64,000 nt of DNA from NCBI GenBank assembly GCA_905215965.1, contig CAJMSD010000001.1, positions 186,001 through 250,000 of the forward strand, read 5' to 3'. The notes beneath the pieces are model-generated. The model was not told where the DNA came from. It did no database searches and saw only the letters and a list, made by a program, of their open reading frames with translations. The stretch comes from an uncultured bacterium. Lineage in GTDB: Bacteria > Bacillota > Clostridia > Oscillospirales > Ruminococcaceae. The position numbers and the translations under genes are program-made. Positions 24,948 through 33,781 of this stretch are shown here, one piece after another (the stretch's first letter is position 1; every line of letters begins with the position of its first letter).

Positions 24948-24988
24948 TCTTCGGAGCTGCCGGATACCGAAAAGGATGGTGTAACTAA

Positions 24989-25672
24989 GTGGTAGAGCTT
25001 AAGAACGTATCCGTAACCTATTCAAGCGGCGTAGACGCGCTCAATAACGTCAGTCTCCGCATAAACGACGGCGATTTCGCTTTCGTTGTGGGTTCGTCAG
25101 GTGCGGGAAAAAGTACCATGATAAAGCTTTTGCTTAAAGAGATCGACGCTACAAGCGGCGTGGTCACCGTCAACGGCTATAATCTAAGCAAGCTTAAAAA
25201 AAGAAAAATTCCTGAATTTCGCCGTACTCTCGGCTTCGTCTTTCAGGATTTCAGGCTGATCCCGTCTATGACCGTCTACGAAAATATCGCTTTCGTGCTC
25301 AGAGTCATCGACGCTCCCGTTAAATTTATACGCAAAAGAGTTCCATACGTTATCAGCCTTGTGGGACTTCAGGCTAAAACATATTCCTACCCGGACGAGC
25401 TTTCGGGCGGCGAAAAGCAAAGAGTTGCTATCGCAAGGGCTCTTGTAAACGACCCTCAGCTCATTATCGCCGACGAGCCGACCGGTAATATCGACCCCGA
25501 GCTTTCCTACGAGATCGTGGAGCTTCTGAAGGGCATAAACGATCAGGGAACGACGATCCTCATGGTTACGCACGAGCATGACCTTGTCCGTCACTTCGGC
25601 GGACGTATCATCAACATCACAGAGGGCGAGATCGTGTTTGACGAGGTGATCGGAGGCGTAAATGAAGCTTAG
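24989..25672 (+). CDS. ftsE: Cell-division ABC transporter ATP-binding protein FtsE
   Basis: FtsE is the ATPase of the FtsEX complex, which transmits divisome signals across the membrane to peptidoglycan hydrolases. Walker A is GSSGAGKSTMIKLL (~37-50), the signature is LSGGEKQRVAIARAL and Walker B is LIIADEPTGNIDPE; MVTHEHDLV follows. Length, 227 residues, is standard. The start is GTG at 24989; the reading frame and family N-terminus (VELKNVSVTYSSGVDAL) support it. It overlaps ftsX by 11 bases, indicating coupling. Confidence 0.95.
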   Translation: MVELKNVSVTYSSGVDALNNVSLRINDGDFAFVVGSSGAGKSTMIKLLLKEIDATSGVVTVNGYNLSKLKKRKIPEFRRTLGFVFQDFRLIPSMTVYENIAFVLRVIDAPVKFIRKRVPYVISLVGLQAKTYSYPDELSGGEKQRVAIARALVNDPQLIIADEPTGNIDPELSYEIVELLKGINDQGTTILMVTHEHDLVRHFGGRIINITEGEIVFDEVIGGVNEA

Positions 25673-26567
25673 CAGTGTAAAATATCTCGCCGATCAGGGC
25701 GTTGAAAATATCTGGAAAAACAGAATGATGGCGTTCGCGACCTTCTGCGTTCTGCTCATCTCGCTGATGCTCGTTGGAGTTTCCGCGCTGTTTTACATCA
25801 ATATCAATTCCGTTATAAACGGTATCGGCGGAAAGAACGAGATCGCCGTTTTCATAAACAACGGTACTCCGCAGGAGCGCGTTGACGCTTTCGGAGAGGA
25901 GCTGAGAGCGCTTGACGCAGTCGATGAGGTAACTTATATCTCAAAGGACAGCGCGCTTCAGAACATGATCGCTTCAATGCCGGATTACGACGTTCTCTTC
26001 GAATCTCTTAACGGCGATAATCCTCTGCCCGACGGCTACAGCGTCAAGGTGGGCGACTTCAACAAGATAGGGGAAACGGTCGAACAGATACGTCAGTTTG
26101 CCGATCTCAAAAGCGTAAGAGCTTCCTATGATTTTGTCGAGTTCCTGCGCCAGCTGAGAAGTATCCTCTCCGTTGTTGCCGGAGCCGTTATTATCGCGCT
26201 TGTTATCGTATCAATGATAATGATCTCAAATACCACCAAGGCAAGCGTTTTTGCCCGCCGTGAGGAGATCCAGATCATGAAATACGTCGGAGCTACCAAC
26301 GCTTTCATACGCACGCCTTTCTTCGTCGAGGGCATGATAACCGGTCTTTTTGCCGGAGTCGGAGCTTTCCTCATTACGTGGGCAGGCTATAACGGCGTTT
26401 ACAAGGTGCTTATGAACAACATAAACGTTATGAACGTTATCGGCATGGGAAGCATTATTCCGTTTAAGGATATAAGGCTTTATGTGCTTGCCGCCTACAT
26501 AATCGCCGGAGCTTTTGTCGGAGCTCTCGGAAGCGTTATCTGCACCAGACGTCATATCGACGTATGA
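25662..26567 (+). CDS. ftsX: Cell-division protein FtsX
   Basis: FtsX is the membrane partner of FtsE, with four membrane spans (residues ~22-45, 168-195, 220-245 and 270-295) and a large outside loop between the first two. The loop typically contacts an EnvC- or PcsB-like hydrolase activator; here the next gene encodes exactly such a protein. The N-terminal NIWKNRMMAFATFCVLLISL and the internal MKYVGATNAFIRTPFFVEG are typical. Length is 301 residues. The start overlaps the end of ftsE. Confidence 0.95.
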   Translation: MKLSSVKYLADQGVENIWKNRMMAFATFCVLLISLMLVGVSALFYININSVINGIGGKNEIAVFINNGTPQERVDAFGEELRALDAVDEVTYISKDSALQNMIASMPDYDVLFESLNGDNPLPDGYSVKVGDFNKIGETVEQIRQFADLKSVRASYDFVEFLRQLRSILSVVAGAVIIALVIVSMIMISNTTKASVFARREEIQIMKYVGATNAFIRTPFFVEGMITGLFAGVGAFLITWAGYNGVYKVLMNNINVMNVIGMGSIIPFKDIRLYVLAAYIIAGAFVGALGSVICTRRHIDV

Positions 26568-26623
26568 TGCCGCGTTTATACAAAAATAAGAGGGATCAGG
26601 GGAATCATCTGAAAGGAGCTCCT

Positions 26624-28000
26624 ATGTTTAATTTCAAAGGACTAAAAAAACCGGTTACATTTATACTGTGCTCGGCTGTTGCTGTCAGCCTGTTTTCAAA
26701 TTATTCGTTTGAAAAAACAAAGGATCAGCCCGTTTCGGCAAAAACTATAGCCGAAATCCAGGAGGAAAGAAAACAGAATGAGCAGAAGATCGCAGATCTG
26801 GAAAATCAGCTCAACTCGATCGCGGACGATAAAACCGAGGAACAGGCTTACCAGAATACTCTTTCCGAGAAGATCGACCTGCTTCAGGAAAATATTCTTC
26901 TTCTCGATACGGAGCTTGCTCAGATCGGAACGGATATAACCGATACTCAGATCAAGATAGACGATCTTAGCAACGATATCGCCGCTCAGCAGGTCGAGGT
27001 CGATAATAATATCGAGCTTTTCAAGGAAAGGCTCTGCGCTATGTACATTACGGGCAACGACAGCTTAGCTCTCGCCGTTCTCGGCTCTACCGACTTCTAC
27101 GATATGCTTTCGCGAGTTGAAATGGTCAACTCCATTGCCGCTCACGACGAGGAGCTTGTAAATACTCTCAAGGACGAAATTACCACTCTCGAAACGAGCA
27201 AGAGCAATCTTGAGACCGAGCGTCTTTCCCTCGAAATGAAAAAGGAAGAGCAGGAGATCAAAAAGCAGGAAAAAGAAGATCAGATGGAAGAGTTGAGCGA
27301 CGCTATGCAGAAATCTCAGGACGAGATCGACCGTCTTAACTACGAGGCACAGATGGTAAACAAATCCAAGGAAGATCTTGAAGCGAATAATGCCATTCTC
27401 GACGCTCAGGAGGCTGAGATCCAGAGACAGATAAAGGCGGCTGCCGAGGAGGCTGAGCGCAAGGCTAAAGAAGAGGCCGACCGCAAGGCTAAAGAGGAAG
27501 CCGCGAAAAACAATAACAGCGGCAGCAGCGGTACAAGCGGAACTACTTCAAAAACTCCGCAGTATGTCGATACAAGCGCGGGAGCTTCCGGCTTCGCATG
27601 GCCTGTACCGGGATATTACTACGTGTCAAGCGGCTACGGAACGCGCTGGGGCAGACTTCATGCAGGAATCGATATATCCGGCGGCGGAATATCAGGAGCT
27701 TCGGTCTGCGCTTCAAAGGCGGGAACAGTCGTCGCCGTATCGTCGTCATGTACTCATAACTACAGAAAAAGCTCGTCCTGCTGCGGAAACGGCTACGGCA
27801 ACTACGTTATAATTTCCCATGACGGTACATATTCCACCCTTTACGGTCACCTCGGTTCGGTAAACGTTTCCGTCGGCGACTACGTTTCACAGGGACAGGT
27901 TGTCGGAACTGTCGGCTGTACGGGATTCTCAACAGGATTCCACCTCCACTTTGAGGTTCGTGTAAACGGCAGCGCGCAGGATCCGAGAAAATACGTTTAA
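26624..28000 (+). CDS. Coiled-coil M23 (LytM) murein hydrolase / activator, EnvC/PcsB-like
   Basis: A 458-residue secreted protein. One N-terminal hydrophobic segment (VTFILCSAVAVSLFSNYSF) acts as signal or anchor. Residues ~45-300 form a long coiled coil with Gln/Glu/Lys heptads, then a Ser/Gly linker and the C-terminal M23 domain. Zn-site residues are present: His346 and Asp350 in HAGIDIS, and His440/His442 in HLHFEVRVNG. This suggests an active endopeptidase rather than a degenerate activator. Unusual is a Cys-containing insertion (SCTHNYRKSSSCCGNG). The ATG at 26624, with GAAAGGAG, is preferred to the ATG at 26564 that overlaps ftsX. Position behind ftsEX suggests FtsEX-controlled septal hydrolysis. 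Confidence 0.92.
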   Translation: MFNFKGLKKPVTFILCSAVAVSLFSNYSFEKTKDQPVSAKTIAEIQEERKQNEQKIADLENQLNSIADDKTEEQAYQNTLSEKIDLLQENILLLDTELAQIGTDITDTQIKIDDLSNDIAAQQVEVDNNIELFKERLCAMYITGNDSLALAVLGSTDFYDMLSRVEMVNSIAAHDEELVNTLKDEITTLETSKSNLETERLSLEMKKEEQEIKKQEKEDQMEELSDAMQKSQDEIDRLNYEAQMVNKSKEDLEANNAILDAQEAEIQRQIKAAAEEAERKAKEEADRKAKEEAAKNNNSGSSGTSGTTSKTPQYVDTSAGASGFAWPVPGYYYVSSGYGTRWGRLHAGIDISGGGISGASVCASKAGTVVAVSSSCTHNYRKSSSCCGNGYGNYVIISHDGTYSTLYGHLGSVNVSVGDYVSQGQVVGTVGCTGFSTGFHLHFEVRVNGSAQDPRKYV

Positions 28001-28032
28001 CCTTGAATCTGTCCATGCGGCGGATTCTTACT

Positions 28033-28066
28033 CAGGGGCAGTTTCGCGCTGCCCTGATTTTCTTTT
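28033..28066 (+). terminator. Terminator between the M23 gene and ctpA
   Basis: CAGGG-GCAG / CTGC-CCTG stem with one bulged G, followed by ATTTTCTTTT. It ends only 17 bp before the ctpA ATG, so it may attenuate rather than stop transcription. Confidence 0.65.
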
Positions 28067-28083
28067 AAGGTGATGATAGATCA

Positions 28084-29256
28084 ATGAATAAAAAAATCAG
28101 TCTGGGACTGGCGATCAGCCTGATGGCAATAGCTTCGGCGGTCACTTTTATACTTACGTCGTTTTTTTCGCTGCAAAGCTTCAACAAAAAGGTCGTGGAC
28201 GTAAATGAAAAAGCCAAAAAATACAGCAGTCTGCAAACTCTTGACAGCTATGTCAGGGAAAATTATCTTGGCGAAATTGACGAGGAACAGCTTGGGGACG
28301 GTATCCTCAAGGGCTATGTCAGCGGTCTCGGAGATAAGTATTCGCGCTATCTCACAGCCGAGGAGTTTCAGGAGGAGCAGAGCGAGGATTCCGGCGAGCT
28401 TGTGGGACTTGGACTCACTCTTACCGAGGACGAGAGCGGATATATCAGGATAGTCGAAATAATGGCCGATTCTCCCGTCTACGATTCGGGACTGACAAGC
28501 GGAGACATTATCACCTTTGTTGACGGCAATGACGTTCTTGTCGAGGGCTTTGACGAATCCATAGACGCGCTGAAGGGTCAGGAGGGCACGAATATTACTA
28601 TCACCGTGCGCCGCGACGGCATCGACAAGGACTACACCTTTACGCGCCGTTCCATGAGTGTGACGACTGTCGAGGGCGAGCTGATAAGCGGCGGCATTGG
28701 CTATGTGAAGATCAGCGGCTTTAAGAAAAATACGCCCGAGCAGTTTATAGAAACCGTTGACAGGCTGAGGTCGAACGGTGCGGTAGGATTTATTTTCGAC
28801 CTGAGAGGCAACGGCGGCGGACTTGTGAGCGCTCTTGAGGAGTGCGTTGATCCGCTTCTTCCGGAGGGAGTTATCGCTACTGCCGAGTACGGCGACGGAC
28901 ATTCGGAAACCCTTGTGTATTCTGACGAATCAGAGCTTAAGCTGCCAATGACTGTCATTGTTGACGGCAAGACTGCAAGTGCGGCGGAGCTGTTTGCGGC
29001 TTCGCTCAGAGACTTCGGAAAAGCGGAGCTTGTGGGAGAACAAACCTACGGCAAGGGAGTTATGCAGATCACGACAGAATTTGAAGATAAAAGCGCAGTC
29101 GTGCTCACGGTCGCGAAGTATAAGACAGCGAATTCCGAGTGCTATGACGGGATAGGACTTACTCCCGACTATATCGTTGAGGACAACGAGGAGACCTCCG
29201 CCGACGAGCAGTATAACAAGGCGGTCGAGGTAATAAAGGCGGCTGCCGCGGAATAA
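28084..29256 (+). CDS. C-terminal processing peptidase, S41 family (CtpA)
   Basis: A 390-residue carboxyl-terminal protease. A single N-terminal membrane anchor (residues ~5-30) places the catalytic part outside. A PDZ domain (VGLGLTLTEDESGYIRIVEI, ~105-190) is followed by the S41 domain with FDLRGNGGG. The catalytic dyad is visible: Ser299 in DGKTASAAELF and Lys324 in QTYGKGVMQ. Such proteases trim or remove envelope proteins, often peptidoglycan hydrolases and their activators, and the M23 gene just upstream is a plausible partner (inference). AAGGTGAT precedes the ATG. Confidence 0.94.
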   Translation: MNKKISLGLAISLMAIASAVTFILTSFFSLQSFNKKVVDVNEKAKKYSSLQTLDSYVRENYLGEIDEEQLGDGILKGYVSGLGDKYSRYLTAEEFQEEQSEDSGELVGLGLTLTEDESGYIRIVEIMADSPVYDSGLTSGDIITFVDGNDVLVEGFDESIDALKGQEGTNITITVRRDGIDKDYTFTRRSMSVTTVEGELISGGIGYVKISGFKKNTPEQFIETVDRLRSNGAVGFIFDLRGNGGGLVSALEECVDPLLPEGVIATAEYGDGHSETLVYSDESELKLPMTVIVDGKTASAAELFAASLRDFGKAELVGEQTYGKGVMQITTEFEDKSAVVLTVAKYKTANSECYDGIGLTPDYIVEDNEETSADEQYNKAVEVIKAAAAE

Positions 29257-29266
29257 TTTCACAGAG

Positions 29267-29293
29267 AGACGTCTTGTATAAGGCGTCTTTTTT
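29267..29293 (+). terminator. Terminator after ctpA
   Basis: AGACGTCTT-GTAT-AAGGCGTCT, a nine-pair stem with one G-T pair, followed by six T. Confidence 0.85.
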
Positions 29294-29394
29294 ATGTCAT
29301 GCTTTACATCGGCGAAAAATACGCTGTAAGCGGCGAGCCGCCGCCGACAATTTCGCGCTGCAAAACTTGCTCGATATAATTTTTCACGCGAATA

Positions 29395-29423
29395 TTGCAA
29401 TCTTGCTGATAATATGCTATAAT
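29395..29423 (+). promoter_or_regulatory. Promoter of the flavoprotein-rsmA gene group
   Basis: TTGCAA, 17-bp spacer, perfect TATAAT (29418-29423), 43 bp before the GTG start. Confidence 0.65.
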
Positions 29424-29465
29424 TTATAATATAAATACAATACGCGCGAAGGGAGGAGCTTTGCC

Positions 29466-30719
29466 GTGAAAAACGTCATAAATACCGAAATAGCCGTTAT
29501 CGGAGGCGGAGCTTCGGGATTTGCCGCCGCCATATCCGCTCTTGAATGCGGAGCCGACGTCGTTATCGCCGAAAAGCTTGACAGAGTCGGAAAAAAGCTC
29601 CTCGCTACGGGCAACGGCAGATGCAATCTTAGTAACAGCAGCATCACCGCCGAGCATTATCACGGCTCTGTTTCCAATATTATGAAGCTTGTGGGAAACT
29701 GCCGTGATACGGAGGATTTTTTCCGCGGCATGGGACTTCTTTGCGTAAGCGACGCGGAGGGGAGAATGTATCCGCGCAGCAACAGCGCATCATCGGTTCT
29801 CGACGCGCTGAGACTAAAGCTGAATTCTCTCGGAGGGCGCGAGATATGCGGCTTTGAGGTCGCCAAAATCATTCCGAGCGGCGGCAGCTTCAGGCTTCTC
29901 TCGGAAAACGGCGAAATAAAGTGCAGGCGCGTTATCGTTGCAGCCGGAGGTTACGCAGCTCCGGCTATGGGAACGGACGGCTCGGTCATTCGTATGCTGA
30001 GGGACATGGGCTACCGCACGTCAAAGCTTTGTCCTGCCGTTGCTCCGCTGAAAGTCGATCCGGCAGAGATGAAAGGACTTAAAGGAGTCCGCGTAAAATG
30101 CGCAGTTACGGCAATCGCAGACGGCAAGGCTCTCCGCAGAGAGGAAGGCGAGCTTCAGTTTACGGACGGCGCTCTTTCGGGAATTTGCATCTTCAACATG
30201 GCTCGTTTTATGAGCGGCTTCGAGGGCAGACTCAGCATCGCGGCTGATCTGTGTCCCGACATGACGGAGCGCGAGCTGGAGGAGTTCCTGTTTACGGCTC
30301 AGTCGGCGCGCCGGGACTGTGAGGCTGAGGATTTCCTAACGGGACTCCTCACAAAAAAACTTGCCGTTTACATAATGAAAAAGGCGGTGGGTAAACCGCT
30401 TTCGTATAAGGCAGCCGATTTGAAATATCCCGAAATACAGGCGATAGCCCGATGTATTAAGCGTCTTGAATTCAAGATCACCGGCAGCGCGCCGTGGCAG
30501 AGTGCGCAGGTAACTTCGGGAGGGATACACGGAAGCTGTATCGACGGCAAGCTTGGCTCTACGCTGCACCGAGGTATCTATTTCTGCGGAGAGATACTTG
30601 ACATTGACGGAGACTGCGGCGGCTACAATCTTCAATGGGCATGGTCGTCGGGACGCGCGGCAGGAAAAAACTGCGCACAATCGCTGAGAACGGAGGACTT
30701 AAATGGTACGGATAAATAA
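29466..30719 (+). CDS. HI0933-family FAD flavoprotein (YhiN/BaiN-like)
   Basis: A 417-residue FAD-dependent oxidoreductase. The dinucleotide motif IAVIGGGASGFAAAISALE opens the protein, followed by the family-specific GKKLLATGNGRCNLSNSS and, near the end, QVTSGGIHG plus GEILDIDGDCGGYNLQWAWS. The biochemical role of most members is unsettled (names such as aminoacetone oxidase and BaiN are based on few members), so no reaction is assigned. The start is GTG at 29466 with GGGAGGAG upstream. It overlaps the next flavoprotein gene by 17 bases, suggesting an operon of four genes ending in rsmA. Confidence 0.88.
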   Translation: MKNVINTEIAVIGGGASGFAAAISALECGADVVIAEKLDRVGKKLLATGNGRCNLSNSSITAEHYHGSVSNIMKLVGNCRDTEDFFRGMGLLCVSDAEGRMYPRSNSASSVLDALRLKLNSLGGREICGFEVAKIIPSGGSFRLLSENGEIKCRRVIVAAGGYAAPAMGTDGSVIRMLRDMGYRTSKLCPAVAPLKVDPAEMKGLKGVRVKCAVTAIADGKALRREEGELQFTDGALSGICIFNMARFMSGFEGRLSIAADLCPDMTERELEEFLFTAQSARRDCEAEDFLTGLLTKKLAVYIMKKAVGKPLSYKAADLKYPEIQAIARCIKRLEFKITGSAPWQSAQVTSGGIHGSCIDGKLGSTLHRGIYFCGEILDIDGDCGGYNLQWAWSSGRAAGKNCAQSLRTEDLNGTDK

Positions 30720-32304
30720 TATCAGCGTCGGAGCAGACTTCGATTTCACGCAGCTTAAAAGCCTGTGCTCCGAAAGATTCGGCATCGGCGGCAAAAATAT
30801 CCGTTCTGTAAAGCTGTCAAAGCGTTCCGTTGACGCACGGAAGAAATCCGACGTTCATTTTGTTATTTCAGTCGATATCGAAGCCGAAAACGAAGCTCTT
30901 ATCTTAAAAAAGGTCAAGGGAGCGGTTCGGGTTCAGGAATACAAATATAATATCAAATCGGTCGGGAGCGCGGCTGAACGTCCTGTTATCGTAGGATTCG
31001 GTCCAGCCGGAATGTTCGCGGCGCTTGTTCTTGCAATGTCGGGAGCAAAGCCGATCGTGCTGGAGCGCGGTCTTGATGTGGATTCAAGATGCCGTATTGT
31101 CGAGAAATTCCGCAGCGGAGGAAAGCTCGATACGGAGTGCAACGTGCAGTTCGGAGAGGGCGGCGCAGGTACTTTTTCCGACGGAAAGCTAACTACGGGA
31201 ATCAAGGATAAGCGTATCGGCTTTATATTGCGCGAGCTTGTGCGTTTCGGCGCTCCCGACGAGATACTTTATCTTGCAAAGCCGCATATCGGCACGGACA
31301 GGCTCAGGGATACGGTAAAGAATCTCCGCCGCCATGTTATTTCTCTGGGCGGAGAGGTTCGGTTCGGAACGCGTTTTACAGGCTTTGATACGGAAAACGG
31401 CTGCGTTTCGGCGGTTCGCTGCTCGGACGGCGATGGAGAATATACCATCGCTTCGCATAACCTGATACTTGCCGCAGGTCACAGCGCGAGGGACGTTTTC
31501 GAACGGCTTTATGAGGATAATATCATGCTTTCCCAAAAGAATTTCTCGGTCGGAGTCAGGATCGAGCACCTGCGCAGCGACATTGACAAAGCCATGTACG
31601 GCGATTTTGCAGGTGATCCTGCCCTGAAAGCAGCCGATTATAAGCTTGCAGTCCATCTTCCGAACGGCAGATCGGTCTATACCTTCTGTATGTGCCCGGG
31701 AGGATTCGTGATGGCGGCTTCCTCCGAGGAAAATAGGCTCGCCGTCAACGGAATGAGCTGCTTTGCCCGTGACGCGGAAAATTCAAACAGCGCACTGCTC
31801 GTCGGCATAGGTCCCGAGGATTTCGGCAGCAGTCATCCTCTTGCAGGTATGTATTTTCAGCGCAGTCTTGAGGAAAAAGCCTTTATCGCAGGCGGAGGAG
31901 ATTACAGCGCTCCCGTTGTCACGGTCGGAGATTTCCTGAGCGGCACAGTCAGCGATCGGCTCGGGCGCGTAACTCCGTCCTACGCTCCGTCCTACAGATT
32001 TGCCTCGCCGGACGAATATCTGCCCGATTATGTGTGCGGCGCGCTGAGACAGGGCATTGTGGAAATGGGACGGAAAATTAAAGGCTTTGACGACGCGGAG
32101 GCGGTGCTTACAGGCATTGAGAGCCGAAGCTCGTCGCCCGTGAGAATAAACAGGGGCGAGGACTTGCAGTCGGTTTCCGTCAGAGGTCTTTTTCCCTGCG
32201 GAGAGGGCGCAGGCTATGCGGGAGGTATCGTTTCCGCTGCCGCCGACGGAATGAAGTGCGCGGAAGCGGTTATTGAAAGGTTGGTAAACGGTAATGAAGG
32301 TTAA
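30703..32304 (+). CDS. COG2509-type FAD-dependent dehydrogenase
   Basis: A 533-residue flavoprotein with an N-terminal ~85-residue domain (SVKLSKRSVDARKKSDVHFV) and then an FAD fold: PVIVGFGPAGMFAALVLAMS, TECNVQFGEGGAGTFSDGKL and, near the C-terminus, LFPCGEGAGYAGGIVSAAAD. It belongs to the uncharacterised COG2509 dehydrogenase group common in anaerobic Firmicutes. Substrate unknown. The start overlaps the preceding flavoprotein by 17 bases and the end overlaps the next gene by 11, so the cluster is tightly coupled. The classification is good, the function open. Confidence 0.88.
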   Translation: MVRINNISVGADFDFTQLKSLCSERFGIGGKNIRSVKLSKRSVDARKKSDVHFVISVDIEAENEALILKKVKGAVRVQEYKYNIKSVGSAAERPVIVGFGPAGMFAALVLAMSGAKPIVLERGLDVDSRCRIVEKFRSGGKLDTECNVQFGEGGAGTFSDGKLTTGIKDKRIGFILRELVRFGAPDEILYLAKPHIGTDRLRDTVKNLRRHVISLGGEVRFGTRFTGFDTENGCVSAVRCSDGDGEYTIASHNLILAAGHSARDVFERLYEDNIMLSQKNFSVGVRIEHLRSDIDKAMYGDFAGDPALKAADYKLAVHLPNGRSVYTFCMCPGGFVMAASSEENRLAVNGMSCFARDAENSNSALLVGIGPEDFGSSHPLAGMYFQRSLEEKAFIAGGGDYSAPVVTVGDFLSGTVSDRLGRVTPSYAPSYRFASPDEYLPDYVCGALRQGIVEMGRKIKGFDDAEAVLTGIESRSSSPVRINRGEDLQSVSVRGLFPCGEGAGYAGGIVSAAADGMKCAEAVIERLVNGNEG

Positions 32305-32572
32305 TGTGATAAACGGTGATCTCAGCGTTCACGAAATAAACGAATACATAAAATACGGCGAGCAGAAATATGTCGGACGGCAGATACGTCAGCTGGATAT
32401 CGCCTTGGACGGCGATTTTGTCGATCTTAAATTTTATTTCAAGGATACGGATTTTCAGCGCGCCTACCGTTCGGCGGATTACCTTGTGAACAGCATGGAG
32501 AAGCTTAACGACGCAAAGCAGGTGGAATTTTCCCAAAAGGAGCGTCACAGCGTTTCGGAGGATAAGAAATGA
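32294..32572 (+). CDS. Small hypothetical protein between a flavoprotein gene and rsmA
   Basis: A 92-residue soluble protein that I do not recognise. It has a predicted mixed alpha/beta pattern: helix (SVHEINEYIKYGEQKYVG), strand (LDIALDGDFVDLKFYF), helix (DFQRAYRSADYLVNSMEKLN) and a charged tail. It overlaps the upstream gene by 11 bases, and its TGA overlaps the rsmA ATG by four (ATGA), so it is almost certainly translated in this operon. No signal peptide or membrane segment. Confidence 0.7.
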   Translation: MKVNVINGDLSVHEINEYIKYGEQKYVGRQIRQLDIALDGDFVDLKFYFKDTDFQRAYRSADYLVNSMEKLNDAKQVEFSQKERHSVSEDKK

Positions 32573-33426
32573 ATCTGACGAATATAGGAACGGTAAAGGA
32601 TATTCTCAGCCGTCACGGCTTCAGCTTTTCAAAGGGGCTGGGACAGAATTTTATAATCAATCCCGATATTTGCCCGAAAATAGCCGAAAACGGAAACGCT
32701 CGGCAGGGGTGGGGAATTCTTGAGATAGGCACGGGCATTGGAGTTCTCACCGCAGAGCTTGCACGGCGCGCCGATAAGGTTGCCGCGGTTGAGATAGATA
32801 CGCGCCTTATGCCTGTTCTTGAGGAGACTCTTGCGGAGTTTGACAACGTAAAAATTTTCAATGAGGACGTTATGAAATGCGATCTGAACAAGATCATCAA
32901 GGAGGAATTTGCAGGACTTCGTGCTGCCGTATGCGCAAATCTGCCCTACTACATAACCTCGCCCGTGATAATGCTGCTGCTTGAAAGCAGACTGCCTATC
33001 GAATCCGTCACGGTAATGGTGCAGAAAGAAGCGGCGCAGCGGCTGTGCGCAAAGGTTGGCTCGCGCGAATCCGGAGCGATAACTGTCGGCGTTAATTATT
33101 ACGGAACCGCAAGGAGTCTTTTCAATGTGTCGAGAGGGAGCTTTATGCCGTCCCCGAATGTGGACTCCGCGGTAATTCGCATCGACATCGACCCGAACAG
33201 GCGGCTTGACGAAGAGGCGGAAAAGTTTTTCTTTAAAATGGTGAAATGCGGCTTTTCTCAGCGCAGAAAGACTGCTGCGAACGCTCTTTCAGGTCAGCTC
33301 GGCATAGACAAGAGCATAATTTACGGCGCGCTCGGACAGCTTGGACTTCCCGAAGCCGCGCGTATAGAGCAGCTCGATATGGATCAGCTTATCGGACTTT
33401 CGGAAGCGATACGCTTGAACAAATGA
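32569..33426 (+). CDS. rsmA: 16S rRNA dimethyladenosine transferase
   Basis: RsmA (KsgA) dimethylates two adjacent adenosines (A1518/A1519, E. coli numbering) in the 3' end of 16S rRNA. The N-terminal SKGLGQNFIINPDICPKIA, SAM motif I ILEIGTGIGVLTAELARRA, VAAVEID and the catalytic NLPYYITSPV are all present, with the FSQRRKTAANALS element at the C-terminus. Length is 285 residues. The start codon overlaps the preceding stop. Last gene of the cluster, before a terminator at 33457. Confidence 0.96.
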   Translation: MNLTNIGTVKDILSRHGFSFSKGLGQNFIINPDICPKIAENGNARQGWGILEIGTGIGVLTAELARRADKVAAVEIDTRLMPVLEETLAEFDNVKIFNEDVMKCDLNKIIKEEFAGLRAAVCANLPYYITSPVIMLLLESRLPIESVTVMVQKEAAQRLCAKVGSRESGAITVGVNYYGTARSLFNVSRGSFMPSPNVDSAVIRIDIDPNRRLDEEAEKFFFKMVKCGFSQRRKTAANALSGQLGIDKSIIYGALGQLGLPEAARIEQLDMDQLIGLSEAIRLNK

Positions 33427-33456
33427 AATGATTATACAATGGGTATAATAAATCAA

Positions 33457-33494
33457 AGGCAGGTATTTCCTCGGGAGATATCTGCCTATTTTTT
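33457..33494 (+). terminator. Terminator after rsmA
   Basis: AGGCAGGTAT / ATATCTGCCT stem around an 11-base loop, followed by ATTTTTT. Confidence 0.85.
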
Positions 33495-33545
33495 GCAATA
33501 TTTGACGTTTTATGATTTATTTGTGGAAATATTCCAATAAATGTA

Positions 33546-33574
33546 TTGACAGTTTAAAAAATATATGCTAAAAT
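33546..33574 (+). promoter_or_regulatory. Promoter of the cas operon
   Basis: Consensus TTGACA, 17-bp spacer and TAAAAT (33569-33574). It leaves a 5' leader of about 200 bases before cas3, with the palindrome and hairpin listed separately. Confidence 0.75.
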
Positions 33575-33699
33575 ATAATAAATCAATATATTTATTTACT
33601 GTAAAACGATTTTGTAGAAATGAAATTTTACATTTTTTCAGCATAAAGAGTATATAAAAATAACAAAGCTCTGCGGCAGAGGTCTGACAGGGAAACGAT

Positions 33700-33750
33700 T
33701 TACAAATTGTAATATGGATACCCCCCGATAAATTTTGTCTATCGGAATTA
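33700..33750. promoter_or_regulatory. Palindrome and hairpin in the cas leader
   Basis: TTACAAATTGTAA (33700-33712) is a perfect 13-bp palindrome. About 15 bp further, CCGATA and TATCGG form a hairpin that lies between runs of C (CCCC) and G (GGGG) able to extend the pairing. Possible operator and RNA stem; otherwise 33495-33781 holds no gene. Confidence 0.45.
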
Positions 33751-33781
33751 AGGGGATTAGTATAAAATTCGGAGAATTGAT

